Origin: Arion vulgaris
Lineage: Eukaryota > Mollusca > Gastropoda > Stylommatophora > Arionidae
Length of the DNA stretch: 64,000 nucleotides
Assembly (NCBI GenBank): GCA_020796225.1
Contig: CM036753.1
Coordinates: 83,309,941 to 83,373,940 of the forward strand
Direction of reading: 5' to 3'
Of the stretch, positions 35,716-47,102 are shown piece by piece (positions within the stretch are counted from its first letter, which is position 1; the number at the start of each line of letters is the position of its first letter). Position numbers and translations under genes: made by a program. Below the pieces are notes generated by a model. The model made no database searches, was not told the DNA's origin, and worked only from the letters and a program-made list of their open reading frames with translations.

Positions 35716-36044
35716 GATGATTAATTGTGTAATTATCTGTCCACTTTATCATGATTGGAAACTATCTGATGACTTTCATCGTTGCTATCCTCTAACTTTT
35801 CTAGCCTTCAGATGAACTATATAGATAACCATCTTCAGTTGATGATCTGAAGGAACGAACATCAAAGTTGTCAAACGCTGTAAGAGCAAGAATACATCCT
35901 TGTTTTGATCTACTAAATATATTAAATTCTTCTGTTGCCAATTCAGCGTGTAACATTGTGCCTTTTATATCTTATTGAAATGAAAGAATCAAATTCAACT
36001 GATATGGTGGGCAGTACATCACTCCAGTATCCTGAGTTCATCAG
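35716..36044. other. No feature recognised
   Basis: AT-rich with no recognisable feature. Confidence 0.4.
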
Positions 36045-36352
36045 ATTCTTTCTTTCTTTTGTCGTCCCACTGCTACTGGGTTGTTGCCCAGTGTCGTGAT
36101 TTTCTGTTTTGTCTTGCGCTGTTCTGGTGGCTTGGGTGATTGTTATTTTTGCTCTTTGACAAGGTTCTGTTATGCCATCCAACCATCTTTTTCGTGGTCT
36201 GCCTCTCGCCTTCTTTCCTGATGTTCTGTTTTAGAAGACTATGTGTGCTGTGAGTTTGGGTGTGTTCTTATTAAGTGGCTAAACCACTTCATTCTTTGTT
36301 TCTCAATGTAATTCAAGCAAGGTTCTGTGCCAACTTTCTTTCTTATGCGATG
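36045..36352 (-). mobile_element. LINE family B 3' end
   Basis: Minus strand: RKKVGTEPCLNYIEKQRMKW and HLIRTHPNS, then a frameshift, DGWMA, and a tail TLGNNPVAVGRQKK with AGAAAGAAAGA at the end. Inverted relative to the copy at 35530-35715, about 330 bp away. Confidence 0.8.
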
Positions 36353-37233
36353 GTGAGGTCAAATGTCACGATGAGATCGGTGATTGGAAAAAATAGAATG
36401 TTGTCTTCTACACTTATTTAGCTGCTCTTTCAATGAGAAAATAGATCTAGTATCCATCTTCTTCAGAGTTCCTGAACAAATGTATTTACGAAGCACATAA
36501 GATATATCTCTCTCGCATCCTATACGTCCGATCTACACCGCAAGGGAACAAGAGGAACAAGGTGAGATGAGACCGACCCGTTGCAGCTATCACTAGGGAA
36601 AAGAAAAATCTCATAATCTCTTCTAAGCTACAACATTTTCCAAAAATAGTAGCAAACAATTCTCAGAATTAATCCTTTCTGTTGTTGAAGAAGATGACAA
36701 ATAATCAATTCAATAATATGATTGATTTTTTTAAATTTTTGCTTCCACTTTTTGTTTGTTTTGTGTTTTGCATTATAGTTTATACTAACTTGAATTAGTG
36801 ATCAATACTAAAAGTATAATAACATTGATGGAGAATAAATCTGACGTTGACTTCTGTTCATCTTCAAAACTTTATCACTAAACAGATACTTGTACTTTTT
36901 CTGCGCAATAGTAAGTCAAATAGAATGGTCATACATAAAAGCGAGAGAATGTTCAAAAAACACCAAAAATTGCTTACTTGTAAAGTTTATAATGCCGTAG
37001 CGGTGACTACGAATTAGCAGTCTAACACGACATGAAACAATAAACCCAGAATATGAATCAATCTGCACTGCACAGTTGCAAAATAAGATTATTTTCAAGA
37101 TTATGATCATCAATGAAAAATTGTCCAACTATGTCATCCATTTAGCTGAAGATTTAATAATAATATCATCATTATTTCCTTCTCTAAACGATTCTGTTCT
37201 GTTAAATATGTTATGCTATTAGCCCTAACTGTA
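36353..37233. other. No feature recognised
   Basis: AT-rich with no recognisable feature. Confidence 0.4.
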
Positions 37234-37261
37234 AATATATATATATATATATATATATATA
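37234..37261. repeat. (AT)n microsatellite
   Basis: About 14 AT dinucleotides directly before the dispersed repeat at 37275. Confidence 0.95.
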
Positions 37262-37274
37262 AGCCTTTTTTATC

Positions 37275-37469
37275 TTTACAGACGATCAATTGGCAAGTGT
37301 TTCACTGTGACAACTTCTGAGTTTGCGCTTGTCTTTCCTGTCTTTAAGCTCATCATTAAGTCTCTTTTTTTTAAAAGACCACCTTTGCGTAATGTTGTTC
37401 TCTATATAGCTCTGTTATTGGCTAGTTTTTCAAATTTGTTGGGACCAATAGAAATGTTTTTCAATGAGG
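37275..37469 (+). mobile_element. Unclassified dispersed repeat, copy 1
   Basis: CGATCAATTGGCAAGTGTTT, ACTGTGACAACTTCTGAGTT, CAATAGAAATGTTTTTCAAT and intervening sequence align along ~195 bp with 58195-58399. The second copy has a TSD. No box A/B is evident, so it is not an obvious tRNA SINE. Confidence 0.65.
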
Positions 37470-37810
37470 CCTTGCAGGCATCCTTATATATAATCAGTAG
37501 TCTGCAAATCGGACAAAAGATATACACGTAAGTCCTACCATATCTTGACTAGGCCTTGCAGGCATCCTTATACATAATCAGTAGTCTGCAAATAGGACAA
37601 AAGATATACACATATGTCCTACCATATCTTGACTAGTCCTTGCAGGCATCCATATATATAATCAGTAGTCTGCAAATAGGACAAAAGATATACACATATG
37701 TCCTACCATATCTTGACTAGTCCTTGCAGGCATCCATATATATAATCAGTAGTCTGCAAATAGCACAAAGATATACATATAATATAAAAGTCCTACCATA
37801 TCTTGACTAG
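37470..37810. repeat. 84-bp tandem repeat, 4 copies
   Basis: CCTTGCAGGCATCCTTATAT ... ACCATATCTTGACTAG repeats with starts at 37470, 37554, 37638 and about 37721. It begins at the end of the dispersed repeat copy and shows only minor changes (CTTATATATA/CATATATATA). Confidence 0.95.
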
Positions 37811-37949
37811 AATAACATTTGCTTTCTGGGTTCGTACAATGCAACACACATTATAATATTAAGATCATTTATATTTCCAGTGACAACCACAACGAAGCTG
37901 AATACAAGATGTAGTGGATGATTTAAACATCCCAACAACAGAAGCAGGG

Positions 37950-38880
37950 TATTCATAAGTAATCTTCTTTTTCATCAGGGATCTTTGGTCACGCGCTTAA
38001 TTCGGGTCTGTCAGGCTTCCCAATAGCTTAGTTTTCAAGTCGACTGAGTAAGGCCACATCTTGTTCTCAGCACCCCCAGGAGAGGACAGTCTTGTGGAGA
38101 TGAGCAGGACATGCTCCAGTGTTTTTTCGCCTGCTGACACTGGCAGAGTGTTGTTTGACCTATTCCTAGTCTATATATATGTTTGTTGAGACTACAGTGT
38201 CCGGTGCGTAGTCGAAATATAATGACCTTGTCTGATCTGCTTAGGTCTTTGAGCGAGTCCATTCCATAATCATATCCAGTGTTTGTCTTCAAGTCTACTG
38301 CAGATTTTATCTGTATGAGGGTTTTGACCTCTTGAAAAGACAGGCGTTGGTAAATTTGCAATTTGGCACTGCCCTTCTTAGCTAAGACATCGGCACTCCC
38401 ATTGCCTGCAATGCCACAGTGAGATGGAATCCACTGCAAGTGAATTTCTGCCTTTTCTGAAAGCTGAACAAGTTCACTTTTTAGGTTTTGTACTGTGCTG
38501 TCAGCGGATTTAGCATCCAGGGCTTGTATAGCTGACAGTGAGTCTGTAAGAAATACCATCTTGCCTGCAGGTGCTTGCAGCTTATTCATGTGCTGTGCTG
38601 CCATCAGAAGGGCTAAGAGTTCTGCTTTGTAGTTGGAACATATTCTTCCAGTAGGTGCAGCTAGAGACACAGCAGTAGCATCTGAATTCCTAATGTACAC
38701 TCCTGCTCCACCATCCATGGTTGCCTCCATTGTCGATCCATCTGTGTAAATTCTTATCCAGCTGTCTTCTGGAAACATGTAATGGAGATGTTCCATTGTA
38801 GTTGCTTTCTTCACAAGAATTAGGCTCGGCATCATTGCTTAACAATTTAGGGATGGAGGTTGAGCAGTTTAGTGCCACTG
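37950..38880 (-). mobile_element. LINE fragment with RNase H domain
   Basis: 5'-truncated LINE: RNase H domain, CxC region and 3' tail (to about 37960, near GATCCCTGATGAAAAAGAAG). See the protein entry. The terminus carries the LINE stop region LLGSLTDPN. Confidence 0.85.
38035..38835 (-). pseudogene. LINE RNase H domain, 266 codons open
   Basis: A ribonuclease H-like domain of about 150 residues with all four catalytic carboxylates visible: YTDGST (Asp32), KAELLAL (Glu72), FLTDSLSAIQAL (Asp98) and SHCGIAGNGSADVLAKKG (His139, Asp149). After it come FRLRTGHCSLNKHIYRLGIG and CQCQQA, where a frameshift replaces the usual 'TLEHVL..C' with KKHWSMSC. In an intact LINE this domain removes the RNA strand of the hybrid during target-primed reverse transcription. 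RT and endonuclease are missing, so the copy is dead, but the domain itself is well kept. Confidence 0.9.
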
Positions 38881-38984
38881 AGTCTAAGTAATACGAAAGT
38901 AACCATTAGAAACATATATTTGCAAACATACTAAAGCACAACAACTTCTACTTCGAATACAGAATCAACTGAAATATGATGTTC

Positions 38985-39262
38985 ACTGGCAAAATCATGC
39001 ACCGAATACATCAAAAGACAACAAATGCAGTGGTTTGGACATTTAATGAGAATGAAATACAACCAACCACCAATAAAAGCATACAATAAAAAGAGATCGG
39101 ATACTAGAGCTAAGCGAAGACCAAGAAAAGATGGATAGACAATATCAAGACCACACTACATAAACACGGATATAACTCAACAAGGGCGACTCATCTGGTC
39201 TTAGAACGCAAATTAAAGCTCCCACCCCTACGCTTAACGACAAGAGTGGAAAGCCAACTAAA
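38985..39262 (+). mobile_element. LINE family A 3' fragment
   Basis: CTEYIKRQQMQWFGHLMRMK (38995-39060), then a short frame with RRPRKDG and a 3' region nearly identical to 13440-13700 (CATCTGGTCTTAGAACGCAA; AAGCTCCCACCCCTACGCTT). 5'-truncated. Confidence 0.8.
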
Positions 39263-40454
39263 TCTTCCACCTGGGAATAGACAATAGACGATAGACTGAC
39301 AAAATCAAAATGTCTCTATGTCTATTCTAAGTGAGCAAGCAAGTGGGGTGGTCTCTGTGGTGTAGATGTTAGATACTTTCTTCTCGTTCCAAAACTACTC
39401 AGTTCGCTCCCTCGTGGAGCATCAGGATATTTTTCCAGAAATCCGTGGTCTCAGTGTGCTTGAGATTGAGTTCCTAATCTTATCGAGACGGACGATAAAA
39501 CGTAGGTCTTCTGTTCAATTTGAGCCCGTAAAAGAACACTTGGTAGTTTTAAATTATCAAGAACAGGCTGGATAGCCGCTGTCCAGGCAAACTTCTTAAG
39601 AAAAGTTTAAAAATAAAATTCCTATTAAATATCTAAGCCATCTTCCAAAATTACATGGAGGCTACATATTGCTACAGCCGCCGAGATCTTCCTGTATAAG
39701 AAAGAGATCGGAGCACATATGGATACTTATCTAAGTGCAATATAAGAAAGAGATCGAAGCACATATGGATACTTATCTAAGTGCAATGATGATGGTCTAA
39801 GCAATCAATCAAGAAAAAGCAAATAACGACATCAGATTTCAGAACATGAACCGTTTATTGGTTACTGAACTGTCGTTACAGCACAACGGGGTGATCTATA
39901 CGTGCTCAGTCTCCCACAACATATGTTGAAGGGTATGAATGCTGATGGTTCCTGTGGCTCGCTGGTTATACACACATCTCTCTCTTTATGTTGGTAGAGA
40001 CAATAATATAATGAATAGTAAATGAAAGGAAACACTACAAAGAGAAAACCCTACAGATCTTTAGCATAGGAGTAACAAGGTCATATTGCAAAGAGAAAAT
40101 AACAAATATTCATACTGACAACCTCTTTTTTGATAACAGAAAAGCATTGACGTTTGTATGTAATCATTTCGTTCTCCTACAGTCTATCAAATGCAAAATT
40201 TAATTATGCTTGACGTCATTGTAAAAGCTACAAATAATATGGCTATAATGATGAACAAGCCATATCTTACAACTTTTGTGCTGCGTGTCATTGTTAATTA
40301 CTTCGTTCAAATAATAATTATAAATGATAACTGATTGAAAAACAAAATGTGAGCAGTAATATTCAATCTCGCTTGCAATAAATTCGGATCAGATATTTTA
40401 ATATAGTTAATGTGTAAATAATTTCTAACGAGCGCTTTAGAATATTTTGTTGAC
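39263..40454. other. Unassigned; contains a 46-bp duplication
   Basis: TATAAGAAAGAGATCGGAGC ... TCTAAGTGCAA occurs twice (39695 and 39741, period 46). A 69-codon frame at 39366-39575 has no known motif. The rest is AT-rich with no feature seen. Confidence 0.5.
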
Positions 40455-41086
40455 GTAATATAATATGTCTTAATATCTTTCTCTAGTTATGTTATAATGT
40501 GTCTTAATATCTTTCTCTAGTTATGTTATAATATGTCTTAATATCTTTCTCTAGTTTGGTTATAATGTGTCTTAATATCTTTCTCTAGTTATGTTATAAT
40601 GTGTCTTAATATCTTTCTCTAGTTATGTTATAATATGTCTTAATATCTTTCTCTAGTTATGTTATAATATGTCTTAATATCTTTCTAGTTAGGTTATAAT
40701 ATGTCTTAATATCTTTCTCTAGTTTGGTTATAATATGTCTTAATATCTTTCTCTAGTTATGTTATAATATGTCTTAATGTCTTTCTCTAGTTAGGTTATA
40801 ATATGTCTTAATATCTTTCTCTAGTTAGGTTATAATATGTCTTAATATCTTTCTCTAGTTTGGTTATAATGTGTCTTAATATCTTTCTCTAGTTTGGTTA
40901 TAATGTGTCTTAATATCTTTCTCTAGTTAGGTTATAATATGTCTTAATATCTTTCTCTAGTTATGTTATAATATGTCTTAATATCTTTCTCTAGTTATGT
41001 TATAATATGTCTTAATATCTTTCTCTAGTTATGTTATAATATGTCTTAATATCTTTCTCTAGTTTGGTTATAATGTGTCTTAATAT
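40455..41086. repeat. 34-bp minisatellite, about 18 copies, ending at a SINE
   Basis: Unit GTTATAATATGTCTTAATAT + CTTTCTCTAGTTAT, with variants GTGTC/ATGTC and TTTGG/TTATG/TTAGG. The last unit breaks off at CTTAATATCT, immediately followed by the 3' end of a SINE (AAAATCGTGGCATATTC). Confidence 0.95.
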
Positions 41087-41087
41087 C

Positions 41088-41335
41088 TAAAATCGTGGCA
41101 TATTCTTTACATAACGTAGCCATCAACCCCAGTAAACAAGTTGTTGATTTTAAAGGCACCACTTACACGTTTAGTAGTTTGTCATTGCTTTCTGAACGGT
41201 GAGGTCTAATTTTACCTTTTGTAAAAATCCCACGGAAACGAATTAGCTTCCAAACTTGCCCACCATGGGGTTTGAACCAAGTACACTTGGATTTGTGATC
41301 GAGCTCGCTACAGCTTGAGCTACAGACGCACACAA
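41088..41335 (-). mobile_element. tRNA-derived SINE (family B)
   Basis: Minus strand: box A GTAGCTCAAGCTGTAG, GCGAGCTCGATCACAAATCC, box B TTGGTTCAAACCCC, body AGAAAGCAATGACAAACTAC and 3' end GAATATGCCACGATTTT. Closest relative is 27733-27975. Confidence 0.85.
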
Positions 41336-41725
41336 TGAATTGCAATGACTGTGATATTTTACCAACAAATAAACTGAATATTTTGTTCATCATCCTTAAC
41401 ATGCTGTTAAACAGTTATAACTAGCATAAATACAACATACGGAGATCTGTTTTATAACTGAAAATCAGTTTTCTGTTTCTCAGTCAAAGTAAGAAACATT
41501 TAATTGATGAGCAGAGACAACTTCATAGAATAGTAACCTCGTTTATGAATCCTTCAAAGGAAGATGAGAGTGGCTAAGGTGATAATACTGAAATCGCTCA
41601 ATCAACATCTTACTATATGGTTATTTGTTTATTGAAACTACATCAATGTACTTCAGTCAGAGTTATATATGATCAGTTGTTTCTCTATCGTATATTGAAG
41701 TCTATGTTTACTGTCTCACTGGTTC
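41336..41725. other. No feature recognised
   Basis: AT-rich with no recognisable feature. Confidence 0.4.
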
Positions 41726-41733
41726 AATATACT

Positions 41734-41897
41734 CAGTGGCGCCTCGTCATTAAGGGCCTAGGGGCCGGGCCCACCAAAAGTAATGTGAACGTGTATTTAT
41801 TATTTTATAAATTAAAATATAACCTAACCCAGAACCATGATTTCTCCAAAAATGTTTGTCTGGCCCCACCAACAGAAATGATCACGAGCCGCCACTG
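41734..41897. mobile_element. 164-bp hAT-type MITE
   Basis: Left end CAGTGGCGCCTCGTCATTAA; right end, reversed, CAGTGGCGGCTCGTGATCAT; both continue into GGGCC/CCCACC-type sequence. The 8-bp TSD AATATACT is perfect (41726-41733 and 41898-41905). No coding capacity. Confidence 0.92.
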
Positions 41898-42069
41898 AAT
41901 ATACTCTTTGTTATACCTTTCAGTTGCACAATGCTATTCATGCATAGATTAATATTATCTTCATTCAAACGCAGTGTAGATGTAATATCGCAGCAAAATT
42001 ATGATGGCTGTCGATAAATCAACTACGGTGAGTCTACCCAGAATTGAAATCAAACAGCAGCAGTAGGAA

Positions 42070-42592
42070 TGGTCACTTGAGAAGATGTTGTGTAATATGG
42101 TCACTTGAGAGAATGTTGTGTAATATGGTCACTTGAGAGGATGTTGTGTAATATGGTCACTTGAGAGGATGTTGTGTAATATGGTCACTTGAGAGGTTGT
42201 TGTGTAATATGGTCACTTGAGAGGATGTTGTGTAATATGGTCACTTGAGATGTTGTGTAATATGGTCACTTGAGAGGATGTTGTGTAATATGGTCACTTG
42301 AGAGGATGTTGTGTAATATGGTCACTTGAGAGGTTGTTGTGTAATATGGTCACTTGAGAGGATGTTGTGTAATATGGTCACTTGAGAGGTTGTTGTGTAA
42401 TACGGTCACTTGAGAGGTTGTTGTGTAATATGGTCACTTGAGAGGTTGTTGTGTAATATGGTCACTTGAGAAGATGTTGTGTAATATGGTCACTTGAGAG
42501 GTTGTTGTGTAATATGGTCACTTGAGAAGATGTTGTGTAATACGGTCACTTGAGAGGTTGTTGTGTAATATGGTCACCTGAGAGAATATGTA
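42070..42592. repeat. 28-bp minisatellite, about 18 copies
   Basis: Unit GGTCACTTGAGAGGATGTTG + TGTAATAT, with variants GAGGTTGTTG, GAAGATGTTG, TACGGTC and one shortened unit (42240-42260). Confidence 0.95.
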
Positions 42593-42849
42593 AAATTTGT
42601 ATTGCAAATGAACTATGTCCATCTTCAACATACATCCGCTATTCCAACTGCCGATATATACATACTGAGCATCTATGGTTAAACTGCAAAGCAAAATAGT
42701 AGGTTGACCCTAGGTTGACCCCTAACAAACAAAACGTGGGTTGAACACTAATAAAGAAATATTTAAAATTCAAATCAAGGTGTATTATAATAATACAACC
42801 CTTATCCTGTTAGGATTGTAGACATGTCACAATTTAAACAGCAATACAC

Positions 42850-43040
42850 AAATACTCTATATTGTTCTCTATCCTCAACTTGTCAGACGTGAGTGAGAAG
42901 ATCCTGTCCTGAAAAGCTTTTAATGTTGTCAGTATAGAACTTCCTCTGTCTTCTCTTTTCTCTACGATACTCGACTACAAAATAATATTTGAAAGACTAT
43001 CATGTATCATTAGATGCCCAAACATCATTTCGTATCTATT
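42850..43040 (-). mobile_element. LINE C-terminal fragment (tentative)
   Basis: Minus strand gives RNEMMFGHLMIHDSLSNII, then in another frame RRQRKFYTDNIKSFSGQDLL and LTHVRQVEDREQ. The order 'GHLMR - GRQRKKWTDNIKEW - DR..W' is a LINE C-terminus. Decayed. Confidence 0.5.
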
Positions 43041-43044
43041 GTCC

Positions 43045-43150
43045 TCTTGTATTCTTTGCTTTTTAGAGAACTTTTGATCGAAACGTCTCTTCAATGTGTT
43101 TTTATACTTTGTAAAGATGCATTACTTCATGTTTTGATATTTAGTAAAAT
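43045..43150 (+). mobile_element. Penelope-type 3' fragment
   Basis: TATTCTTTGCTTTTTAGAGA - ACTTTTGATCGAAACGTCTC then TTTTATACTTTGTAAAGA aligns with 16700-16780 and with the 3' UTR at 57185-57260 (GATCGAAACGT / GGTCGAAACGT). No ORF. Confidence 0.5.
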
Positions 43151-43184
43151 TGTGTAATGATATTAAATCGTTTATAGCTATATA

Positions 43185-43340
43185 AAGACTATCATTATAG
43201 CACTCCGGACATTAAAATGACATGAGTTATCATTTATGTGAAGACTTATTATAGCACTCCGGACATTGATATGACATGAGTTATCAGTTATGTGAAGACT
43301 ATCATTATATCACTCCGGACATTGATATGACATATCCTCA
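43185..43340. repeat. ~55-bp tandem repeat, 3 copies
   Basis: ATTATAGCACTCCGGACATT followed by GACATGAGTTATCA and TATGTGAAGACT occurs three times with small indels. Confidence 0.9.
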
Positions 43341-43534
43341 TGTACGATTGAAATATGTAAATGCTATTCAAACAATTACATAATTAATAATTCTGCAATA
43401 ATTTCTAGTTATGTCCCCAAAATGCACAACTGACATTAACAAATAATCTTTAACTTTTGACTACCTTTTCGTTGAAATCTACACATAATTGTTATATTTT
43501 AAACATAAATTAACATTGAAAAACAAGATTCATC

Positions 43535-43790
43535 ATCATCATCAAGTAGCTTGTCCCTTCCAGAGCTTGTCTCCCATGACAGTAGTCCTGAAAAACTCTC
43601 TGTTCTGTGCAAGTTGGCTGACGTCAGCAGCAGTCATTCTCAGATAGTCAATTTCATCTTGCGCCCATCGTCTTCTAGGTCTTCCTCTCATTCTTCTTCC
43701 AGGCATCATTCCCTCCAAAATTATCTTCTCTATTCACTCATGTCGTTTGATGTGTCCGAAATATTTAATTTTCCTTGATGTATGCTCTTT
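43535..43790 (-). mobile_element. LINE family H 3' end
   Basis: Minus strand: SRKIKYFGHIKRHE, then IILEGMMPGRRMRGRPRRRW, AQDEIDYLRMTAADVSQLAQ and a short tail ending GATGATGATGATG (plus CATCATCATCATC at 43531). Same family as 14943-15690. 5'-truncated. Confidence 0.85.
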
Positions 43791-44597
43791 AACATTATAA
43801 ACATTAGAAATGAAAATAACATAATTTGAAACTAATTGAAATACATTGATTTTTCTAGTTTTCATCATTGAGTTATATTGATTTCTACCTGTATCACTAC
43901 AAGAGCATGTGATCTTTCAAATCTTACCCACACAATATTGCAAGTCAGGAGAGATGTCAGTAATTATCTAAACAAGATTTTAGGAGAGATGAAATACAAT
44001 AATAAGACACAAACACTAGGGTTAGATGTGCAATGTTCTCCGAAGTGATCCAGAAAACATCACAAGAACTGTTAGATCGTAAACTTGATACAGAAGACTA
44101 AAGACAACATGGCAGTGTACAAGTTAATTCAACATCTACTGAGGGAGACTGAGCACCCGATGGGTCTGTCCGGAGTGCACTGATGTCTGTTCAGTAATCA
44201 ATAACTAATAACCTCGCTTTCATTGTTATGTATTCGTTCCAAATAATATTATAGAACTTTCTTCCTGACTTTGATAATTTTGGATTTTGTTCTAAATAAT
44301 TTATTAGAACATTCTCCTTCACTTTTATTGTTGTTGCATTAGTTCTAACTAATATTGTAGAACTTTCTTCCAAACATTTGTCATGTCATTGTTCTAGTAT
44401 TTTACGTTGTTTTCTTGATCTTACTTAAACCTACTCGCAATCTGTTCCGTCATCGTTGCAGTAGTTTCTTGTTATGGAGTAAACATTCTAATTTGGTCAA
44501 AGTTTGATGTCCTCAACTCAATATACAGGACACTGTTCTGTTAAACATGCATTATTTGTGTGTGTATTACTGGTATTTTTATACCTACTTTGTGTTA
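43791..44597. other. Mostly unassigned; small LINE tail at 44130-44195
   Basis: GTCCGGAGTGCACTGATGTC near 44170 matches the 3' tail phrase of the RNase H LINEs (35420 and 18350), suggesting a small plus-strand remnant. Nothing else recognised. Confidence 0.4.
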
Positions 44598-45022
44598 CCA
44601 GAGCCAAACATGGAGATTGAGCAAAGCGCAGTCACAAAAATAACTACATGTGAAATGCGTTGCCTGCAAAAAGTTACCAACAACACAAGAAAAGACAGAA
44701 TCACCAACATCAGCATAAGAAAGAAAGTTGGCACAAAACCATGCTTGAATTACATAGATAAACAAAGAATGAAGTGGTTTGGCCACTTAATAAGAATGCA
44801 TCCAAACTCCACAGTATACAGAGTCTTCTACAACAGAACATCTGGAAAGAAGGCAAGAGGAAGACCACGGAAAAGATGGTTAGATGGCGTAGCAGCATCC
44901 TGTGAAAGAGCAAAGATAACAATCACACAAGCCACCAGAACAGCGCAAGACAAAAACAGAAAACCACGACACTGGGCAACAACCCGGTAGCAGTGTGACG
45001 ACAAAAGAAGAAAGAAGAAGAA
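44598..45022 (+). mobile_element. LINE family B 3' end
   Basis: A clean plus-strand frame (to 44990): QSAVTKITTCEMRCLQKVTN, RKDRITNISIRKKVGTKPCL, NYIDKQRMKWFGHLIRMHPN, SGKKARGRPRKRWLDGVAAS and ITQATRTAQDKNRKPRHWAT, ending TTR and stop. The 3' UTR ends in GAAGAAAGAAGAAGAAG. It is the C-terminal ~130 codons of a LINE RT protein without interruptions and the best family B copy in the window. The frame starts upstream at 44547, but LINE homology begins at about 44598 (PNMEIEQS region). Confidence 0.85.
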
Positions 45023-45029
45023 GTATTAC

Positions 45030-45097
45030 TGGTGTGTGCGGGAGCGTGTGATGTGTGTGAGTGTGCGCGCGTGCGTTCGTGCGCGTGTGAGTATATA

Positions 45098-45128
<31 letters not shown>

Positions 45129-45146
45129 GTTTAAACATATATAATT
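45030..45146. repeat. GT-rich then (AT)n microsatellite
   Basis: GTGTGTGAGTGTGCGCGCG grading into ATATATATATGTGTATATAT. Directly follows the LINE B tail. Confidence 0.9.
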
Positions 45147-45232
45147 GTTGCTCTAGCTAAGTCGATTTGAATCGTACTTATAATCTTCTGATATTGATTA
45201 TAAGTTTTCTTTAGACATGAATTATCTTATTA

Positions 45233-45631
45233 TTTCTCTCTCACTTTACTTTCACTTCACTCTTCACTCTCATTTCACTCTTTCTCACTCTCTCTCTCTC
45301 TCACTCTCTCCTCTCTCACTCTCTCACTTCTCCTCTCTCACTCTCTCCCTCTCTCACTCTCTCCTCTCTCACTCTCCCTCTCTCACTCTCTCACTCTCTC
45401 CCTCTCTCCTTCTCTCACTCTCTCCTCTCTCTCCTCTCTCCTTCTCTCACTCTCTCCCTCTCTCACTCTCTCCCTCTCTCACTCTCTCCCTCTCTCTCTC
45501 CCTCTCTCCCTCTCTCTCTCTCCTCTCTCCCTCTCTCACTCTCTCCTCTCTCACTTCTCTTCACTCTCTCCCTCTCTCACTCTCTCCCTCTCCTCACTCT
45601 CTCCCTCTCTCACTCTCTCACTCTCTCACTC

Positions 45632-45665
<34 letters not shown>

Positions 45666-45741
45666 ACTCTCTCCCTCTCTCACTCTCTCCCTCTCTCACT
45701 CTCTCACTCTCTCCCTCTCTCACTCTCCCTCTCTCACTCTC
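45233..45741. repeat. CT-rich (TCTC/TCAC/CCTC) microsatellite, ~510 bp
   Basis: A polypyrimidine run made of CTCTCACTCT, CTCTCCCTCT and CTCTCTCTCT blocks. The 180-codon serine/leucine frame in it (45217-45759) is an artefact. Confidence 0.97.
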
Positions 45742-46734
45742 GGACCGAATAGTATTTAGCGATTATATCTGTAGCTAACAGCACATATAGTTATATTTAT
45801 CATGATAAATGTTGATTATGGGTTTTAGTAATACGCACCAACTCCAAACATTTAACATGGAACGCCATAAGCAACACGTAGATCTTATTGTATAATTATT
45901 ACTAAAATATTGCTCAACTTACGCTGTGTAATTATAGGAGTAAGACGTTCACAGAGTTCAAACACCTGGAAGCATTATTATAGAAGGTTAAAGATTTGAC
46001 AACAATGAGACGTAAATGTCAGAAGTTCAGCGTAAGGACACATAAATCTGTTGACATTAAGTATCCACACTTATGCATGTTAACAGATACATTTATAAAT
46101 AGTATTTTGTCTGTATAAAACTTACATCATACTTAACGGAACACTCGAAATTTCATAGTTTAGACCAGATCTACCATCTCGACTGCTAGCACTCTCAAAT
46201 CATCAGTCACATCCTGAATTCGTCCTCTCCGTTGTCTTTCTCTTTTTCTCTATTGTCGCTATTTATTCAGCAAATGGAAAAATATCTAACAAATCCAACA
46301 AATGGGCAATAACGCAAATCAAAACATAGGCCAAAAATCAATGTTGCTCTGATATAATCGAAGCAAAAGGCCATCCATGCACAATGTGGACCTAAGAAAT
46401 AACAGAGACAGTGAAAAACACTATGTGAAGCGTACACAAAAGCCACTTCTATAAATATTTTCTTATTTCGACGCTGTTAGGCAAAACATGATTAGAGACC
46501 CGAAAAAATGTGATATTTAGCACTTAAATTATCATGATAAATTCATCATGATGAATATTTTAGAAGTTAAACTGCAGATACGCAACAAAAAGACACTTAA
46601 TGAAGACACTTATGACACGTAATAATTTCACCTTTTTTAGGTATCAATTTTGACAGCATGAGAAATACTAAAAAGAAACTATGCTACGAATAGTCAAAAC
46701 TGCATTAGTTTTTTTTTACTTTAAATAAAATATG
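45742..46734. other. Mostly unassigned; LINE H scrap at 46160-46255
   Basis: Minus strand of 46165-46250 gives KERQRRGRIQDVTDDLRVLA, matching the family H C-terminus (RRRRGRPRRTWIQ.VTDGLN). No other feature seen. Confidence 0.4.
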
Positions 46735-46850
46735 AAATTCCAAGTTATATAGTTTTAAAAACTAAATTACGAATTTTAAATTCCAGAAATTACTTGCAAG
46801 CATTATTTAAGATTTACGGGTACGAGAGGAATAATATAATAATAATTCAT
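46735..46850 (+). mobile_element. LINE family G terminal fragment, inverted partner
   Basis: AAACTAAATTACGAATTT (46755-46780) also occurs reversed at 47790-47820, and GAAATTACTTGCAAGC followed by TACGGGTACGAGAGGAAT matches the reversed 3' end of the LINE G copies at 7930-8010 and 47377. Probably an internally deleted copy in opposite orientation. Confidence 0.5.
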
Positions 46851-47102
46851 GATATTAGCAAACAAATGTTGCCCTTTTACATGATATTTTGTACATTCTG
46901 CATTCTAAGATCAACAAGCATCTTATACAAGAAAATAACGTTCATGTAAGAACAATGCAAGACGTAAACATGTATTTCTAGGATACATATTTGTATTTAT
47001 AAATCGTCTTAATTACTTGCATTGATGTGGTAGGGTTTTTTTTTCACTCTCCTTCCCCTGAAGCTATTGATATTATTGTTTTAAATTATTATTCTTTTCT
47101 TA
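46851..47102. other. No feature recognised
   Basis: AT-rich with no recognisable feature. Confidence 0.4.

Noticed and set aside
45217..45759. 180-codon serine/leucine-rich protein
   Set aside because: Translation of a CT-rich microsatellite.
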